Below the pieces are notes generated by a model. That model made no database searches and was not told where the DNA came from. It was given only the letters and a program-made list of their open reading frames with translations. A DNA stretch of 64,000 bases from Gilvimarinus algae (GTDB lineage Bacteria; Pseudomonadota; Gammaproteobacteria; Pseudomonadales; Cellvibrionaceae). Below, piece by piece: positions 18,838 through 28,118 of the stretch. A program made the translations under genes and the position numbers. The first letter of the stretch is position 1; the number at the start of each line of letters is the position of its first letter. The stretch lies in assembly GCF_030518215.1 (NCBI RefSeq), contig NZ_JAULRT010000060.1:186001-250000 (forward strand). Direction: 5' to 3'.

Positions 18838-19704
18838 TTAGCTCTCAGGCAAGGGCGCCAGAGAAATGCGCCGGTAGTCGCTGAATTTTTCCATCAAGGC
18901 TCCGTAGTGCGTCTCAAAAAGTGCATCCAGCGAGCCATCCTCCTGGGCGTTTTTCAGCCCGTACGCCAGCCTCTCGGCCAGCTCGGGCCGGTTGACGCTG
19001 ACCTGCAGGTACACCGGTAGCGGGTAGTCGATGATCAGGTTGTCGACGATAGCCAGCTGGTCGGCCATCCCCGAGTGTTCCAGCGCAGACTCGGCCTCAA
19101 GCATTCCCAGTGGCAGGTAATCAAAGCGCTGATGCAGCAGCATGTTGAACAGCTGCGTGGTGTCGGCGCCGGTGGTATAAGCCAGTCCGTTGTGTTCAAA
19201 GAAGTGCTTGTCGATCCAGTCAAAACCAATGCCCGCCGACTTTTGCTGCAGTTGCTCAAGGGTGCGTATCTGATTGAATTCGGCCAGCCGATCGCGTCTG
19301 ACGATGGCAAGCCGCTGGCCGAGGGTGCCCTTGAGCAGCGGTACCGGAATCACAATCAAGGGTTGCTGAGTCGACTCCACCTGAAAGCTCATCTTTGGTG
19401 CCGAAACTGCGTTGATGGTCTCGCCGACAAAGAGGCTGCGCAGCGCCCGCGAGCGGCTGTAAATGGTGGTGTGAACATCCAGGCTGTAATCGCCATAGCG
19501 GTCGCGACTTTTCTCAAGCGCCAGGCGGGTGATGGCCGTTTCGTGCTCAACACGGCTCTGGGTCATGCTGCCCATAGACAGGACAACCCGGTCGATGGCT
19601 GCTGGTAATGTGTCACCAGCGGCGAGGCCGACCTGGGAGAGCACGGGCAGAGTGCAGCTCAGCAGGGCGTGCGCAAAGCGCTGGCGCAGAGAGTGGGTGA
19701 TCAC
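18838..19704 (-). CDS. Periplasmic solute-binding-like protein
   Basis: The 288-residue product has a signal peptide (HALLSCTLPVLSQVGLAAG) and the general pattern of family 3-like extracellular binding proteins, for example LEKSRDRYGDYSLDV near residue 68 and QLQQKSAGIGFDWIDKHFFE near 150. Such stand-alone proteins in gammaproteobacteria are often annotated as ABC substrate-binding or as sensor-like, without a partner permease. None is next to it here. The start is GTG 19704 with a weak ribosome site, so the N-terminus is uncertain. It is convergent with coaD. Confidence 0.65.
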   Translation of the reverse strand: MITHSLRQRFAHALLSCTLPVLSQVGLAAGDTLPAAIDRVVLSMGSMTQSRVEHETAITRLALEKSRDRYGDYSLDVHTTIYSRSRALRSLFVGETINAVSAPKMSFQVESTQQPLIVIPVPLLKGTLGQRLAIVRRDRLAEFNQIRTLEQLQQKSAGIGFDWIDKHFFEHNGLAYTTGADTTQLFNMLLHQRFDYLPLGMLEAESALEHSGMADQLAIVDNLIIDYPLPVYLQVSVNRPELAERLAYGLKNAQEDGSLDALFETHYGALMEKFSDYRRISLAPLPES

Positions 19705-19843
19705 AGGTCAATCCGTTGTCAGGTCGGTATTTTTATTCGCTAGCTCAAGTTTACTGCATTGCCCCGGCTCGCGCGAGGCGAAGAACCTCGGGCGCCGGGC
19801 GTTGACCGCTCATAGGGTGAAGGCGCGCACGCTTATCCGCCAT

Positions 19844-19857
19844 TGAAACCGGTTACA
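19844..19857 (+). promoter_or_regulatory. LacI-type operator, site 1
   Basis: TGAAACCGGTTACA is a near-perfect palindrome 60 bp before the AGE-family epimerase gene. It matches two other sites at 22156 and 24248. The encoded LacI regulator at 21059-22060 is the likely binder. Confidence 0.75.
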
Positions 19858-19916
19858 GGTTGGTGCATTATCCCCGCCTGCCGATACAATGCCCTCCCGG
19901 AAAAAGAGCAATGATC

Positions 19917-21062
19917 ATGAGCCATGAGTTAACCGCCCAAACAGACCGCTTGCAGCACTGGCTGCAACACGAGGCTTTGCCCCTGTGGCGTGAGCGCGGT
20001 ATTCACCCTGAGTTGGGTGCCAGCGTCGAGCGTCTGCTCGCCGATGGCTCGGTGGACGAGGCGGCCAACACCCGGGTGCGGGTGCAGGCGCGCCAGGCGT
20101 TTTTCTTTACCGCCTGCGAAGACCTCGGCTGGTGCTCGCAGGGGACTGCCATCGGCCGTCGTATGCTGGCGTTTGTCGAACAAAATGCGGCGCATCCCAC
20201 CGCCGGTGGTGGCTTTACTCATCTGTTGGACCCGGACTTTGCGGTGATTGATCAGCGCCAGGACTTGTACGACCACGCCTTTTTTCTTCTGGCTTATGCC
20301 TGGCAGTACCGCGTGAGCGGTGAGGCGCGCGCACTGCAAAGCGCCCACGATCTACTCGCCCATTTTGATCGCGCTTTTGCGGCGGACAACGGCGGTTGGT
20401 TGGAGGGTGACTATCCGTTTAGCTGGCGCCGGCAAAACCCGCACATGCATTTGTTTGAAGCCTTTATGGCGCTCTACGAGGCCAGCGGCGAAACAGTCTG
20501 GCTCGCGCGCGCCGGGGACATGTATCAGCTGTTTCAAAGCGTCTTTTTCAGCCCGCAAGAGGGTGTTTTGTTTGAGTTTTTCAATCGCGACTGGTCGTTG
20601 GCGCCGGACGATGCCGGGCAGGTGGTCGAGCCCGGGCACATGATGGAGTGGGTCTGGCTGCTCGACTGGTACGCCCGCTTGAGCGGCGAGGACGTCTCGG
20701 CGTCTATTGAGCGGCTCTACCGCCGGGGCCTCGAACTGGGACTTGCGGATTCCGGCCTGGTCTACGACTCGGTCAGGCCAGACGGCACTGTGTTGCAGGC
20801 GACCAAGCGCTGCTGGGGGCTGACGGAGCTAATCAAGGCCTCGCTGGTCATGGCTGCGCGAGGTGAGCCTGAAGCGCAGACGCGGGCAGCCGACTCGGTG
20901 GCCGCCCTGTTCGATTACTACCTTTGCGCCAGCACGCCCGGCAGTTATGTGGATCAGCGCGGCGGCGCGGATGAGGTGGTCGTCGATACCGCGCCCGCGA
21001 GCACCCTCTATCACTTGCTGGTGCTGATGCAAGAGTTGTTGCGCTACCGAAGCGGGGCTTAA
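19917..21062 (+). CDS. AGE-family sugar epimerase/isomerase, probable mannose isomerase
   Basis: The 381-residue protein is an (alpha/alpha)6-barrel of the N-acylglucosamine 2-epimerase family. Conserved features include LYDHAFFLLA near residue 120, NPHMHLFEAFMALYEASG near 175 with catalytic-type His, and EPGHMMEWVWLL near 240. In mannan loci this branch interconverts mannose and fructose, which feeds free mannose into glycolysis. N-acylglucosamine 2-epimerase activity is the alternative. Two ATGs (19911 and 19917) are possible. The second has the better distance to GGAAAAAGAG. It is convergent with lacI by overlapping stops. Confidence 0.78.
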   Translation: MSHELTAQTDRLQHWLQHEALPLWRERGIHPELGASVERLLADGSVDEAANTRVRVQARQAFFFTACEDLGWCSQGTAIGRRMLAFVEQNAAHPTAGGGFTHLLDPDFAVIDQRQDLYDHAFFLLAYAWQYRVSGEARALQSAHDLLAHFDRAFAADNGGWLEGDYPFSWRRQNPHMHLFEAFMALYEASGETVWLARAGDMYQLFQSVFFSPQEGVLFEFFNRDWSLAPDDAGQVVEPGHMMEWVWLLDWYARLSGEDVSASIERLYRRGLELGLADSGLVYDSVRPDGTVLQATKRCWGLTELIKASLVMAARGEPEAQTRAADSVAALFDYYLCASTPGSYVDQRGGADEVVVDTAPASTLYHLLVLMQELLRYRSGA

Positions 21063-22060
21063 TCTTTGCACGGTACCCCTGTGCTTTTACGGATTACAAA
21101 CTCCGCAGGCAGCACGTTTTCTTCCTGGGCCAGTTCTTCGCCTTCGATCAGTCGCAGCAGCATGTCCATGGCCAGTTTGCCGATTTCCTCGGCCGGCTGG
21201 GCGACGGTGGTCAGGCTCGGGTCGCAGTAGCGCGCGTAGCTGATGTCGTCAAAGCCGGTAACGGAAATATCCTCGGGGACGCGCAGGCCGTGCGATTTCA
21301 GCGTTTGAATAGCGCCTATGGCCATCTCATCATTCATGCAGAAAATCGCGGTGGGGCGCTCGGTCATGGTACAGAACTGCTTGGCGCTGTTCAGGCCCGA
21401 CCAAGTGGTGAAGTCGCCCTCGGCCACCAGCGATTTATCAAAGGCAATATCGGCGCCGGCCAATGCTTCTTTGTAGCCCGCCAGGCGGTCGATGGTGTGG
21501 GGGTTGTCTTTCAGTCCGGAGATAACCCCGATGCGCTTGTGACCGAGAGAGATTAAGTAGTCGACCACGGCTTTGGCGGCGCCGCGATTGTCGATGCGCA
21601 CCCGCGGGCCTTTTGTCGACTCGCAGCCACAGGCATTGACGCAAACCACCCCTTCGGGCATGTAGGAAGATTGCTTTTCCGGTTCGTCCGGGCGCAGCTG
21701 AATGACCCCGTCGGCCAGGCGGGTTTCCACCCGGCGGATGTATTCTTTTTCCCGCTCTAAAATGCCGCGGGTATCGCCCAGTAGCACGGCGTAGCCTTTT
21801 TGCTGGGCGCGATCTTCAATGGAGCGAATTACCTGAGAGAAAAAGGGGTTGGTGATGTCCGGCACCAGCACCACCACGGCGTAGCTCTTGGCCGAGCGGA
21901 AGCTGCGCGCCAGCATATTGGGCCGGTAACCCACTTTGTCGATCGCGCTGTGCACCTTGTTCAGACTGGTTTGTGAAACCTTGTCTGGATCGCTCAGTGC
22001 GCGGGAGACAGTGGCGACGGACACGCCGGCTTCGCGCGCTACATCTCGGATATTGGACAC
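21059..22060 (-). CDS. LacI-family transcriptional regulator of the mannan locus
   Basis: The 333-residue protein has the LacI helix-turn-helix at its N-terminus (NIRDVAREAGVSVATVSRAL), a hinge with YRPNMLARSFRSAKS, and a periplasmic-binding-like effector domain (VVLVPDITNPFFSQ, FDDISYARYCDPSLTTVAQP). It starts with GTG 22060. It is divergent from the SSS transporter gene, and the 280-bp gap holds operator site 2. Three similar palindromes around the locus suggest it represses the mannan genes and is released by a mannose-containing sugar. The effector is unknown. Confidence 0.88.
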   Translation of the reverse strand: MSNIRDVAREAGVSVATVSRALSDPDKVSQTSLNKVHSAIDKVGYRPNMLARSFRSAKSYAVVVLVPDITNPFFSQVIRSIEDRAQQKGYAVLLGDTRGILEREKEYIRRVETRLADGVIQLRPDEPEKQSSYMPEGVVCVNACGCESTKGPRVRIDNRGAAKAVVDYLISLGHKRIGVISGLKDNPHTIDRLAGYKEALAGADIAFDKSLVAEGDFTTWSGLNSAKQFCTMTERPTAIFCMNDEMAIGAIQTLKSHGLRVPEDISVTGFDDISYARYCDPSLTTVAQPAEEIGKLAMDMLLRLIEGEELAQEENVLPAEFVIRKSTGVPCKD

Positions 22061-22155
22061 TCTTTTCTCTCTTTTGTCGTTCTGTCAGGCGGAATGGCGA
22101 TACTAGCACACCGCCTGACAGGGCATAAGTGGATAAAAGTGCTGGAAAACCGATC

Positions 22156-22169
22156 TGTAATCGGTTACA
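22156..22169 (+). promoter_or_regulatory. LacI-type operator, site 2
   Basis: TGTAATCGGTTACA lies in the divergent region between lacI and the SSS transporter gene. One mismatch separates it from a perfect palindrome. It could control both directions, including autoregulation. Confidence 0.75.
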
Positions 22170-22340
22170 TTGCGCTTCTTTTCCGGCGTAAATCCGGTAC
22201 AAAAGAACCTGCGCCATGGGCGAGAAGTCGTGGCCCTAAAGTGCCACTTGGCAATATTGGGCAAACAGTGCGGTTGAGACCGATGGCAGGCGCCTTGCGC
22301 AATCGATCTCAACAGACCCTAGAATAAAACGGACAACAGC

Positions 22341-24209
22341 ATGCAACTCGCTTTTATCGATGTGGTGGTGATCCTCGGTTATATCTTGGCCACCATTGTC
22401 ATTGGCTTCTGGATTTCCAGTCGCGCCTCCAAAAATATTCGCAGTTACTTTCTCGGTGGCAACAAGCTCCGCTGGTATACCCTCGGGTTATCCAATGCCT
22501 CAGGGATGTTTGATATCTCGGGCACCATGTGGCTGGTGTACCTGCTGTTTGTCTACGGTCTATCCAGTGTCTATATCCCTTGGCTTTGGCCGGTGTTTAA
22601 CCAGATCTTCCTCATGGTGTTTCTCTCGGTGTGGTTGCGCCGTTCGGGTGTGCTGACCGGCGCCGAGTGGATCACCTTCCGCTTTGGTGAGGGCACCGGT
22701 GCCAAGTTGTCCCATCTCATCGTGGTGCTCTTTGCGCTGGTCAATGTGGTGGGGTTTCTCGCCTACGGTTTTATCGGCATCGGCAAGTTCGCCTCGGTGT
22801 TCTTGCCCTGGGAGCTGTCCTCCGACCCCACCACCAACGATATTTATTACGGCTTGATCATCACCGCGCTGACCACCGTGTACGTGGTCAAAGGCGGTAT
22901 GTTCTCGGTGGTGTTTACCGAGGTCTTGCAGTTTTTCATTATGACCGTCGCCTGCATCGCCGTGGGGGTGATTGCCATGCAAAAGGTCTCGCCCGAGATG
23001 TTGGCCGCCGTGGTCCCCGCCGACTGGACGAGCCTCGCCTTTGGCTGGGATCTCAATCTCGATTGGTCCGGTACTCTGGATGCGGCCAACACCAAAATTC
23101 TCGAGGACGGCTACTCGCCCTTTACCATTTTTGTGATGCTGGTGCTGTTCTCGGGTGTGCTAAAGAGCCTGATGGGGCCGGCGCCCAACTACGATATGCA
23201 GCGCATTCTCTCGGCGCGCACACCCACCGAGGCGGCCAGAATGAGCGGCTTTGTCAATGTCGCGCTCTTCTTCCCGCGCTATATGCTTATCGCCGGTTTA
23301 ACCATTCTGGCGCTGGTGTTCTTTATGGATGAGCTCGACGCCATGGGCCCGGCGGTGGACTTTGAGCAGGTCCTACCCTTTGCCATGAAAAACTTCGTGC
23401 CCCCCGGTTTGCTCGGCCTGCTCATCGCCGGTTTGCTGGCGGCGTTTATGTCGACCTTTGCCGCGACCACCAACGCCGCGCCGGCCTATGTGGTCAACGA
23501 CATTTACAAGCGCTACATCCGCCCCGACGCCGAGGCGCGCGACTACGTCAAAGTCAGCTACATCGTCTCGGTGGTATTTGTGGTCTTGGGGGTAATCATC
23601 GGTTTGTTTATCCCCTCACTCAACACCATTATCCAGTGGATTGTCAGTGCCTTTTACGGCGCCTACACAGCCTCCAATGTGCTCAAGTGGTTCTGGTGGC
23701 GCTTTAACGGTGTCGGCTATTTTTGCGGCATGCTGGCGGGGCTGGTGATGCTTATTCTTATTCAGTTGGCGCAGTGGCTGTTTGGACTTGATCTGGCGCC
23801 GGTGTACGCCTTCCCGTGGATTTTTGCCGGTTGCCTGGGCACCTGCATTATCGCCTCCTTGCTGTCGCCCGCCGATGACATGCAGGTGCTGAAAACCTTT
23901 TACGTGCGTGTGCGCCCCTGGGGTTTTTGGGGGGCGGTGTATCGCGAGGTGCTGAAAGAACACCCCGAGTTGTCGCGCAACCGCGAGTTTGGCCGCGACT
24001 GCGCCAATGTGCTGGTGGGTATTATCTGGCAAACCGCCATGGTGGCGGCCCCCATTTTTATGGTAATTCAGCACTGGTTTGAGTTTGCAGTTGCCGTGGC
24101 TGTGGTGGCCCTGTGCAGCTTGTTTTTATGGAAATTTTGGTGGTGCAACTTGCGGGACTATCCCGCAGACACGCCGCAGGAGTATTTGCCGAAACCGGCA
24201 GCCGACTAG
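22341..24209 (+). CDS. SSS-family sodium:solute symporter, probable manno-oligosaccharide or mannose importer
   Basis: The 622-residue protein has about fourteen hydrophobic helices and sodium:solute symporter features such as SSRASKNIRSYFLGGNKLRW near residue 28, ASGMFDISGTMW and LLIAGLLAAFMSTFAATTNA. These sodium-driven carriers import sugars or other small solutes across the inner membrane. Its substrate is inferred from context only: it stands between the LacI regulator and the mannosylglucose phosphorylase operon, with an operator on each side. It would deliver mannobiose or mannose for cytoplasmic processing. Confidence 0.82.
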   Translation: MQLAFIDVVVILGYILATIVIGFWISSRASKNIRSYFLGGNKLRWYTLGLSNASGMFDISGTMWLVYLLFVYGLSSVYIPWLWPVFNQIFLMVFLSVWLRRSGVLTGAEWITFRFGEGTGAKLSHLIVVLFALVNVVGFLAYGFIGIGKFASVFLPWELSSDPTTNDIYYGLIITALTTVYVVKGGMFSVVFTEVLQFFIMTVACIAVGVIAMQKVSPEMLAAVVPADWTSLAFGWDLNLDWSGTLDAANTKILEDGYSPFTIFVMLVLFSGVLKSLMGPAPNYDMQRILSARTPTEAARMSGFVNVALFFPRYMLIAGLTILALVFFMDELDAMGPAVDFEQVLPFAMKNFVPPGLLGLLIAGLLAAFMSTFAATTNAAPAYVVNDIYKRYIRPDAEARDYVKVSYIVSVVFVVLGVIIGLFIPSLNTIIQWIVSAFYGAYTASNVLKWFWWRFNGVGYFCGMLAGLVMLILIQLAQWLFGLDLAPVYAFPWIFAGCLGTCIIASLLSPADDMQVLKTFYVRVRPWGFWGAVYREVLKEHPELSRNREFGRDCANVLVGIIWQTAMVAAPIFMVIQHWFEFAVAVAVVALCSLFLWKFWWCNLRDYPADTPQEYLPKPAAD

Positions 24210-24247
24210 CCCGGCCGCCTGGCGAGCGACACCGGTTGGCGATAATC

Positions 24248-24261
24248 CGTAACCGGTTTCT
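24248..24261 (+). promoter_or_regulatory. LacI-type operator, site 3
   Basis: CGTAACCGGTTTCT, with a perfect AACCGGTT core, lies 65 bp before the phosphorylase gene. It resembles sites 1 and 2 and suggests separate control of the four-gene catabolic operon. Confidence 0.72.
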
Positions 24262-24325
24262 CGCGCCTATTGAATTGTATAGACCGATGGAAATGTCCAG
24301 ACCTATTGCAGGAACCCGTAACACT

Positions 24326-25507
24326 ATGAGTGATTTTAAACAAAGAGCACAGCAGCTACTGCGCGATCACGACGCTCTGCTGGCCAGACCCAACCGTGAA
24401 ATCTTGCCGGGTAACGGCATCTACAGCCGCTGGGAATACCCGGTTCTGACCGCCGAGCACACTCCAGTGTTCTGGCGCTACGATCTCAACGAAAAAACCA
24501 ACCCCTACTTGATGGAGCGCCAGGGGGTGAACGCCGCTTTTAATGCCGGTGCCATTTACTGGCAGGGCAAATTCCTGCTGGCTGTGCGGGTGGAAGGTAA
24601 CGATCGCAAGAGCTTTTTTGCCATTGCCGAGAGCCCCAACGGCGTCGACAATTTTCGCTTTTGGGATTACCCCATCACCATGCCCGAAACAGAGCGCCCG
24701 GACACCAACGTCTACGATATGCGCCTGACCCAACACGAGGATGGCTACATCTACGGCCTCTTCTGCACCGAGCGCAAAGACGAGTCGCAACCGGGCGATC
24801 TGTCCGCCGCTGAGGCCCAGTGTGGCATCGCCCGCACCAAAGACTTGGTGAACTGGGAGCGATTGCCGGATCTGATTACCTACTCCGGCCAGCAGCGCAA
24901 CGTGGTCTTGCACCCTGAGCTTATCGACGGACACTACGCCCTCTACACCCGTCCGCAAGACGGGTTTATCAGCGTGGGGGCTGGTGGCGGTATTGGCTGG
25001 GGGCTGACGCCGTCCATGGAAAACGCCGAAATCAAAGAAGAAACCATTGTCGATGGCAAGGTCTATCACACCATCAAGGAAGTCAAAAACGGTCAGGGCC
25101 CAGCGCCCATTAAAACCGAGCACGGCTGGTTGCATATGGCTCACGGTGTGCGCAATACCGCCGCTGGTCTGCGCTATGTGCTCTATGTGTTTATGACCGA
25201 CTTGCACAAACCCTGGGTGGTGACCCACAGGCCAGCCGGCCACTTTATCGCGCCTCAGGGCAGCGAGCGTGTGGGCGATGTGTCCAACGTGACCTTTGCC
25301 AACGGCTGGATCGTCAATGAACAGCAGCAGGTGTTTATCTACTACGCCTCATCGGACACTCGCATGCACGTCGCTACCAGCACGGTGGCAAAACTGGTGG
25401 ACTATTGCATGAACACCCCCGAAGACGGTCTGCGCTCAGCGGCCTCGGTGCAAACGCGCAATGGCCTGATTGCCGCCAATCTGGCCATTCTGGACACGCT
25501 GAAATGA
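24326..25507 (+). CDS. GH130 4-O-beta-D-mannosyl-D-glucose phosphorylase
   Basis: The 393-residue protein matches the GH130 subfamily 1 mannosylglucose phosphorylases. It has NAAFNAGAIYWQGKFLLAVRVEGNDR near residue 70, the catalytic-type Asp in TNVYDMRLTQHEDGY near 130, and GGIGWGLTPSMENA. It splits mannosyl-glucose with phosphate into mannose 1-phosphate and glucose in the cytoplasm. Its partner, cellobiose 2-epimerase, overlaps its stop by ATGA, and this pair is the known mannobiose route. The ATG at 24326 gives the family's normal start. An open frame upstream is not coding. Confidence 0.92.
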   Translation: MSDFKQRAQQLLRDHDALLARPNREILPGNGIYSRWEYPVLTAEHTPVFWRYDLNEKTNPYLMERQGVNAAFNAGAIYWQGKFLLAVRVEGNDRKSFFAIAESPNGVDNFRFWDYPITMPETERPDTNVYDMRLTQHEDGYIYGLFCTERKDESQPGDLSAAEAQCGIARTKDLVNWERLPDLITYSGQQRNVVLHPELIDGHYALYTRPQDGFISVGAGGGIGWGLTPSMENAEIKEETIVDGKVYHTIKEVKNGQGPAPIKTEHGWLHMAHGVRNTAAGLRYVLYVFMTDLHKPWVVTHRPAGHFIAPQGSERVGDVSNVTFANGWIVNEQQQVFIYYASSDTRMHVATSTVAKLVDYCMNTPEDGLRSAASVQTRNGLIAANLAILDTLK

Positions 25508-26721
25508 GTCAGGCACTGCAACACACCAATGCAATCAGCGCTTGCAATTTTGCCGGTGAATGTCGGGCCGAGCTCGGGCGCATCGCCCGATGGTGGCTGG
25601 ACCTTGCGCAGGATCCAGCGCAGGGCGGCTTCTACGGCGAGATCGATGACGACGGCCGGCCGAATACCGCTGCCGAGAAAGGTGTGGTGCTCAATACCCG
25701 CATCCTCTGGTTTTTCAGCGAGGCGGCACTGTTTACCGGCGAGGCCGACTACCGGCGCGCCGCTGAGCGCGCCTACCGCTATTTACGCGAATACTTTTTC
25801 GATGCCGAGTACGGTGGCTACTACTGGTCGCTGCGCGCCAATGGCCAGCTCGCCAGTGGTAAAAAGCAAGTCTATGCCCAAGCCTTTGCCATCTACGCGC
25901 TCTGCGCCTACTACCAACTCACGGGCGAAGGGTCGGTGCTGCAAGAGGCTTTAGATTGCTTTGAGCTGATTGAAGCGCGCTGTGTGGACCGCGCCGGCGA
26001 GGGTTACCTTGAGGCCTACACCCGCGAGTGGGGCGAAATTGATGACGTCCGTCTGAGCGAAAAAGACCTTAATTTCCCCAAAACCATGAACACCCACCTG
26101 CATGTGCTGGAAGCCTATACCAGCCTCTATCAGGTGCACAAAGGCGAGCGCGTGGCCCGTGCACTGGGCTACACCATTGATTTGTTCGATCGCTATATGA
26201 TTGACCGCGACAGCTACCACCTGCGCAGCTTTATGGATGCCGACTGGAGCGATCACTCCCCCGCGTTCACCTACGGTCACGACATCGAGTGCGCCTGGTT
26301 GCTCTGCAAGGCGCTCTCCGCTCTGGGCGATGCCGAACGCAGCGAGCGCCTCGGCCCGGACATTCTCCAACTGGCCCGCACCTGCCAGAGCGAGGCCATA
26401 GGCTCGCTCGGAGAAGTGCTCGACGGCCGCGACAAACGCAGCGCTCACGTGCACGGTGAGCGCATCTGGTGGGTACAGGCCGAGGCCATGGTGGGTTTTC
26501 TGGTTGCCTGGTCAGTGAGTGATGAAACCGCGTTTTACGCCAGTGCTGCCAATGTCTGGAATTTTATCAAGACCTATCAGATCGATAAGGAGCGCGGCGA
26601 GTGGCTTTGGCACTCGCGCCTGGACGCGCCCGATGGCGCACGCGATTACAAGGCGGGCTTCTGGAAAGGCCCCTACCACAACGGCAGGGCCATGATAGAG
26701 GCGATCCGTCTGCTTGGATAA
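25504..26721 (+). CDS. Cellobiose 2-epimerase acting on mannobiose
   Basis: The 405-residue (alpha/alpha)6 protein is of the AGE superfamily, with the cellobiose 2-epimerase hallmarks FPKTMNTHLHVLEAYTSLY near residue 195, DIECAWLLCKAL, and HVHGERIWWVQAEAMVG near 320, whose His residues do acid-base catalysis. It converts beta-1,4-mannobiose to mannosyl-glucose for the phosphorylase. ATG 25504 overlaps the previous stop. It differs from the AGE gene at 19917, which lacks the disaccharide-type motifs. Confidence 0.9.
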   Translation: MSQALQHTNAISACNFAGECRAELGRIARWWLDLAQDPAQGGFYGEIDDDGRPNTAAEKGVVLNTRILWFFSEAALFTGEADYRRAAERAYRYLREYFFDAEYGGYYWSLRANGQLASGKKQVYAQAFAIYALCAYYQLTGEGSVLQEALDCFELIEARCVDRAGEGYLEAYTREWGEIDDVRLSEKDLNFPKTMNTHLHVLEAYTSLYQVHKGERVARALGYTIDLFDRYMIDRDSYHLRSFMDADWSDHSPAFTYGHDIECAWLLCKALSALGDAERSERLGPDILQLARTCQSEAIGSLGEVLDGRDKRSAHVHGERIWWVQAEAMVGFLVAWSVSDETAFYASAANVWNFIKTYQIDKERGEWLWHSRLDAPDGARDYKAGFWKGPYHNGRAMIEAIRLLG

Positions 26722-26771
26722 TGTCGCAGCCGGATGCCCATTAATAAAAACCGATAAAGAGGTAAGCATTT

Positions 26772-28085
26772 ATGAAGCGTCTGTGGCTTCTCGTTGTATT
26801 TTCAATGTCGCTGGCCGGGTGCACGGCGCCCGCACAACAGACGGATAGTCTGCGAGACTTTGTCAGCGTTCAGGGCACGACCTTTGTGCTTAACGGCGAG
26901 CCCTACCGCTTTGCCGGTGCCAACATGTGGTATGGCGCCTATCTGGGCGCGCCGGGCGAGCTCGGAGATCGCGAGCGCCTGCTACGCGAGCTGGACCTCT
27001 TGCAAAGCTACGGCATCAATAATCTGCGGGTACTGGCCGCCTCCGAAAGCAGCGAGCTGATGCGCGCTGTGCGCCCGGCTATTGTCGAAAATGCCGAGGG
27101 CGATCTCAACGAGTCTCTGCTGCAGGGGCTGGATTTTCTTCTCGCCGAAATGGCCAAGCGTGATATGAAAGCCGTGCTCTACCTCAACAATTTCTGGCAG
27201 TGGTCTGGGGGCATGTCTCAGTACGTGGCCTGGTTTACCGGTGAGCCGGTGTTTGATCCGGATGTCACCGGCCGCTGGAACCCTTTTATGCAGAACTCGG
27301 CGCGCTTTTACCGTTTACCCGAGGCGCAGGCTCTCTACCGGCAGGTAATCGAGTCAGTGTTGACCCGGGTCAACTCAGTCAACGGTGTCGCCTACAACCG
27401 CGATGCGACCATTATGTCCTGGCAGTTGGCTAACGAGCCGCGCCCAGGCAGCGACGCCGAGGGTCGGCCTAACTACCCGCACTTTGAAGCTTGGGTGCAC
27501 GACACGGCAGGCTTTATCAAAGCGCTCGCGCCGCACCAGCTGGTGAGCACCGGCAACGAGGGCGCCATGGGAACCTTGGGCGATGCCGCGCTTTTTGAGC
27601 GCTCACACGCCAGCGATAACATCGACTATCTGACCTTCCACATGTGGATTAAAAACTGGAGCTGGTTTGATGTGACCCGCGCCGAGCAAACCTATGAGGC
27701 TGCATGGGAAAAAGCACGGGCGTATATGCAAACCCATATGGCCATTGCCGATCGCCTGAACAAGCCCATTGTGCTCGAGGAATTTGGCGTGGAGCGCGAT
27801 GCTGGGGTTTTTGCGCGTGGCAGCTCCACTGAATACCGTGATCGGTTCTACGGGCAGGTGTACGATTTTATCGAGCACAACGCCGAGGCGGATGGCCCCT
27901 TTGCCGGTTCCAATTTCTGGGCTTGGGGCGGCTTTGGTAAAACCGAGCGTGCCGATTTTATGTGGCAGCCCGGCGACGACTTCTTTGGCGATCCGCCGCA
28001 GGAGCCGCAGGGTTTGAACTCCGTGTTCTCCGACGATACCTCCACCCTTGAATTGATAAAGGCGCACGCCCAGCGCTTGCAGTAG
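26772..28085 (+). CDS. GH5 endo-beta-1,4-mannanase, lipoprotein
   Basis: The 437-residue protein has a lipoprotein signal (LVVFSMSLAGC) and a GH5 TIM barrel of the mannanase type (subfamily 7-like). It begins with FVLNGEPYRFAGANMWYG. The acid-base Glu is in WQLANEPRP near residue 220 and the nucleophile Glu in IVLEEFGVERD near 336, with FWAWGG near the end. It should cut mannan chains at the cell surface or in the periplasm. A lipid anchor keeps the oligosaccharides near the cell. It starts 50 bp after the epimerase gene. Confidence 0.9.
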   Translation: MKRLWLLVVFSMSLAGCTAPAQQTDSLRDFVSVQGTTFVLNGEPYRFAGANMWYGAYLGAPGELGDRERLLRELDLLQSYGINNLRVLAASESSELMRAVRPAIVENAEGDLNESLLQGLDFLLAEMAKRDMKAVLYLNNFWQWSGGMSQYVAWFTGEPVFDPDVTGRWNPFMQNSARFYRLPEAQALYRQVIESVLTRVNSVNGVAYNRDATIMSWQLANEPRPGSDAEGRPNYPHFEAWVHDTAGFIKALAPHQLVSTGNEGAMGTLGDAALFERSHASDNIDYLTFHMWIKNWSWFDVTRAEQTYEAAWEKARAYMQTHMAIADRLNKPIVLEEFGVERDAGVFARGSSTEYRDRFYGQVYDFIEHNAEADGPFAGSNFWAWGGFGKTERADFMWQPGDDFFGDPPQEPQGLNSVFSDDTSTLELIKAHAQRLQ

Positions 28086-28118
28086 CAGGCGCCTTGATAA
28101 AAAAATAAGAGAGAAAAC

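Noticed and set aside
26722-26771. AAAAACCGATAAAG before the mannanase gene as an operator
   Set aside because: The right half does not match and the gene is probably read from the upstream operon promoter.
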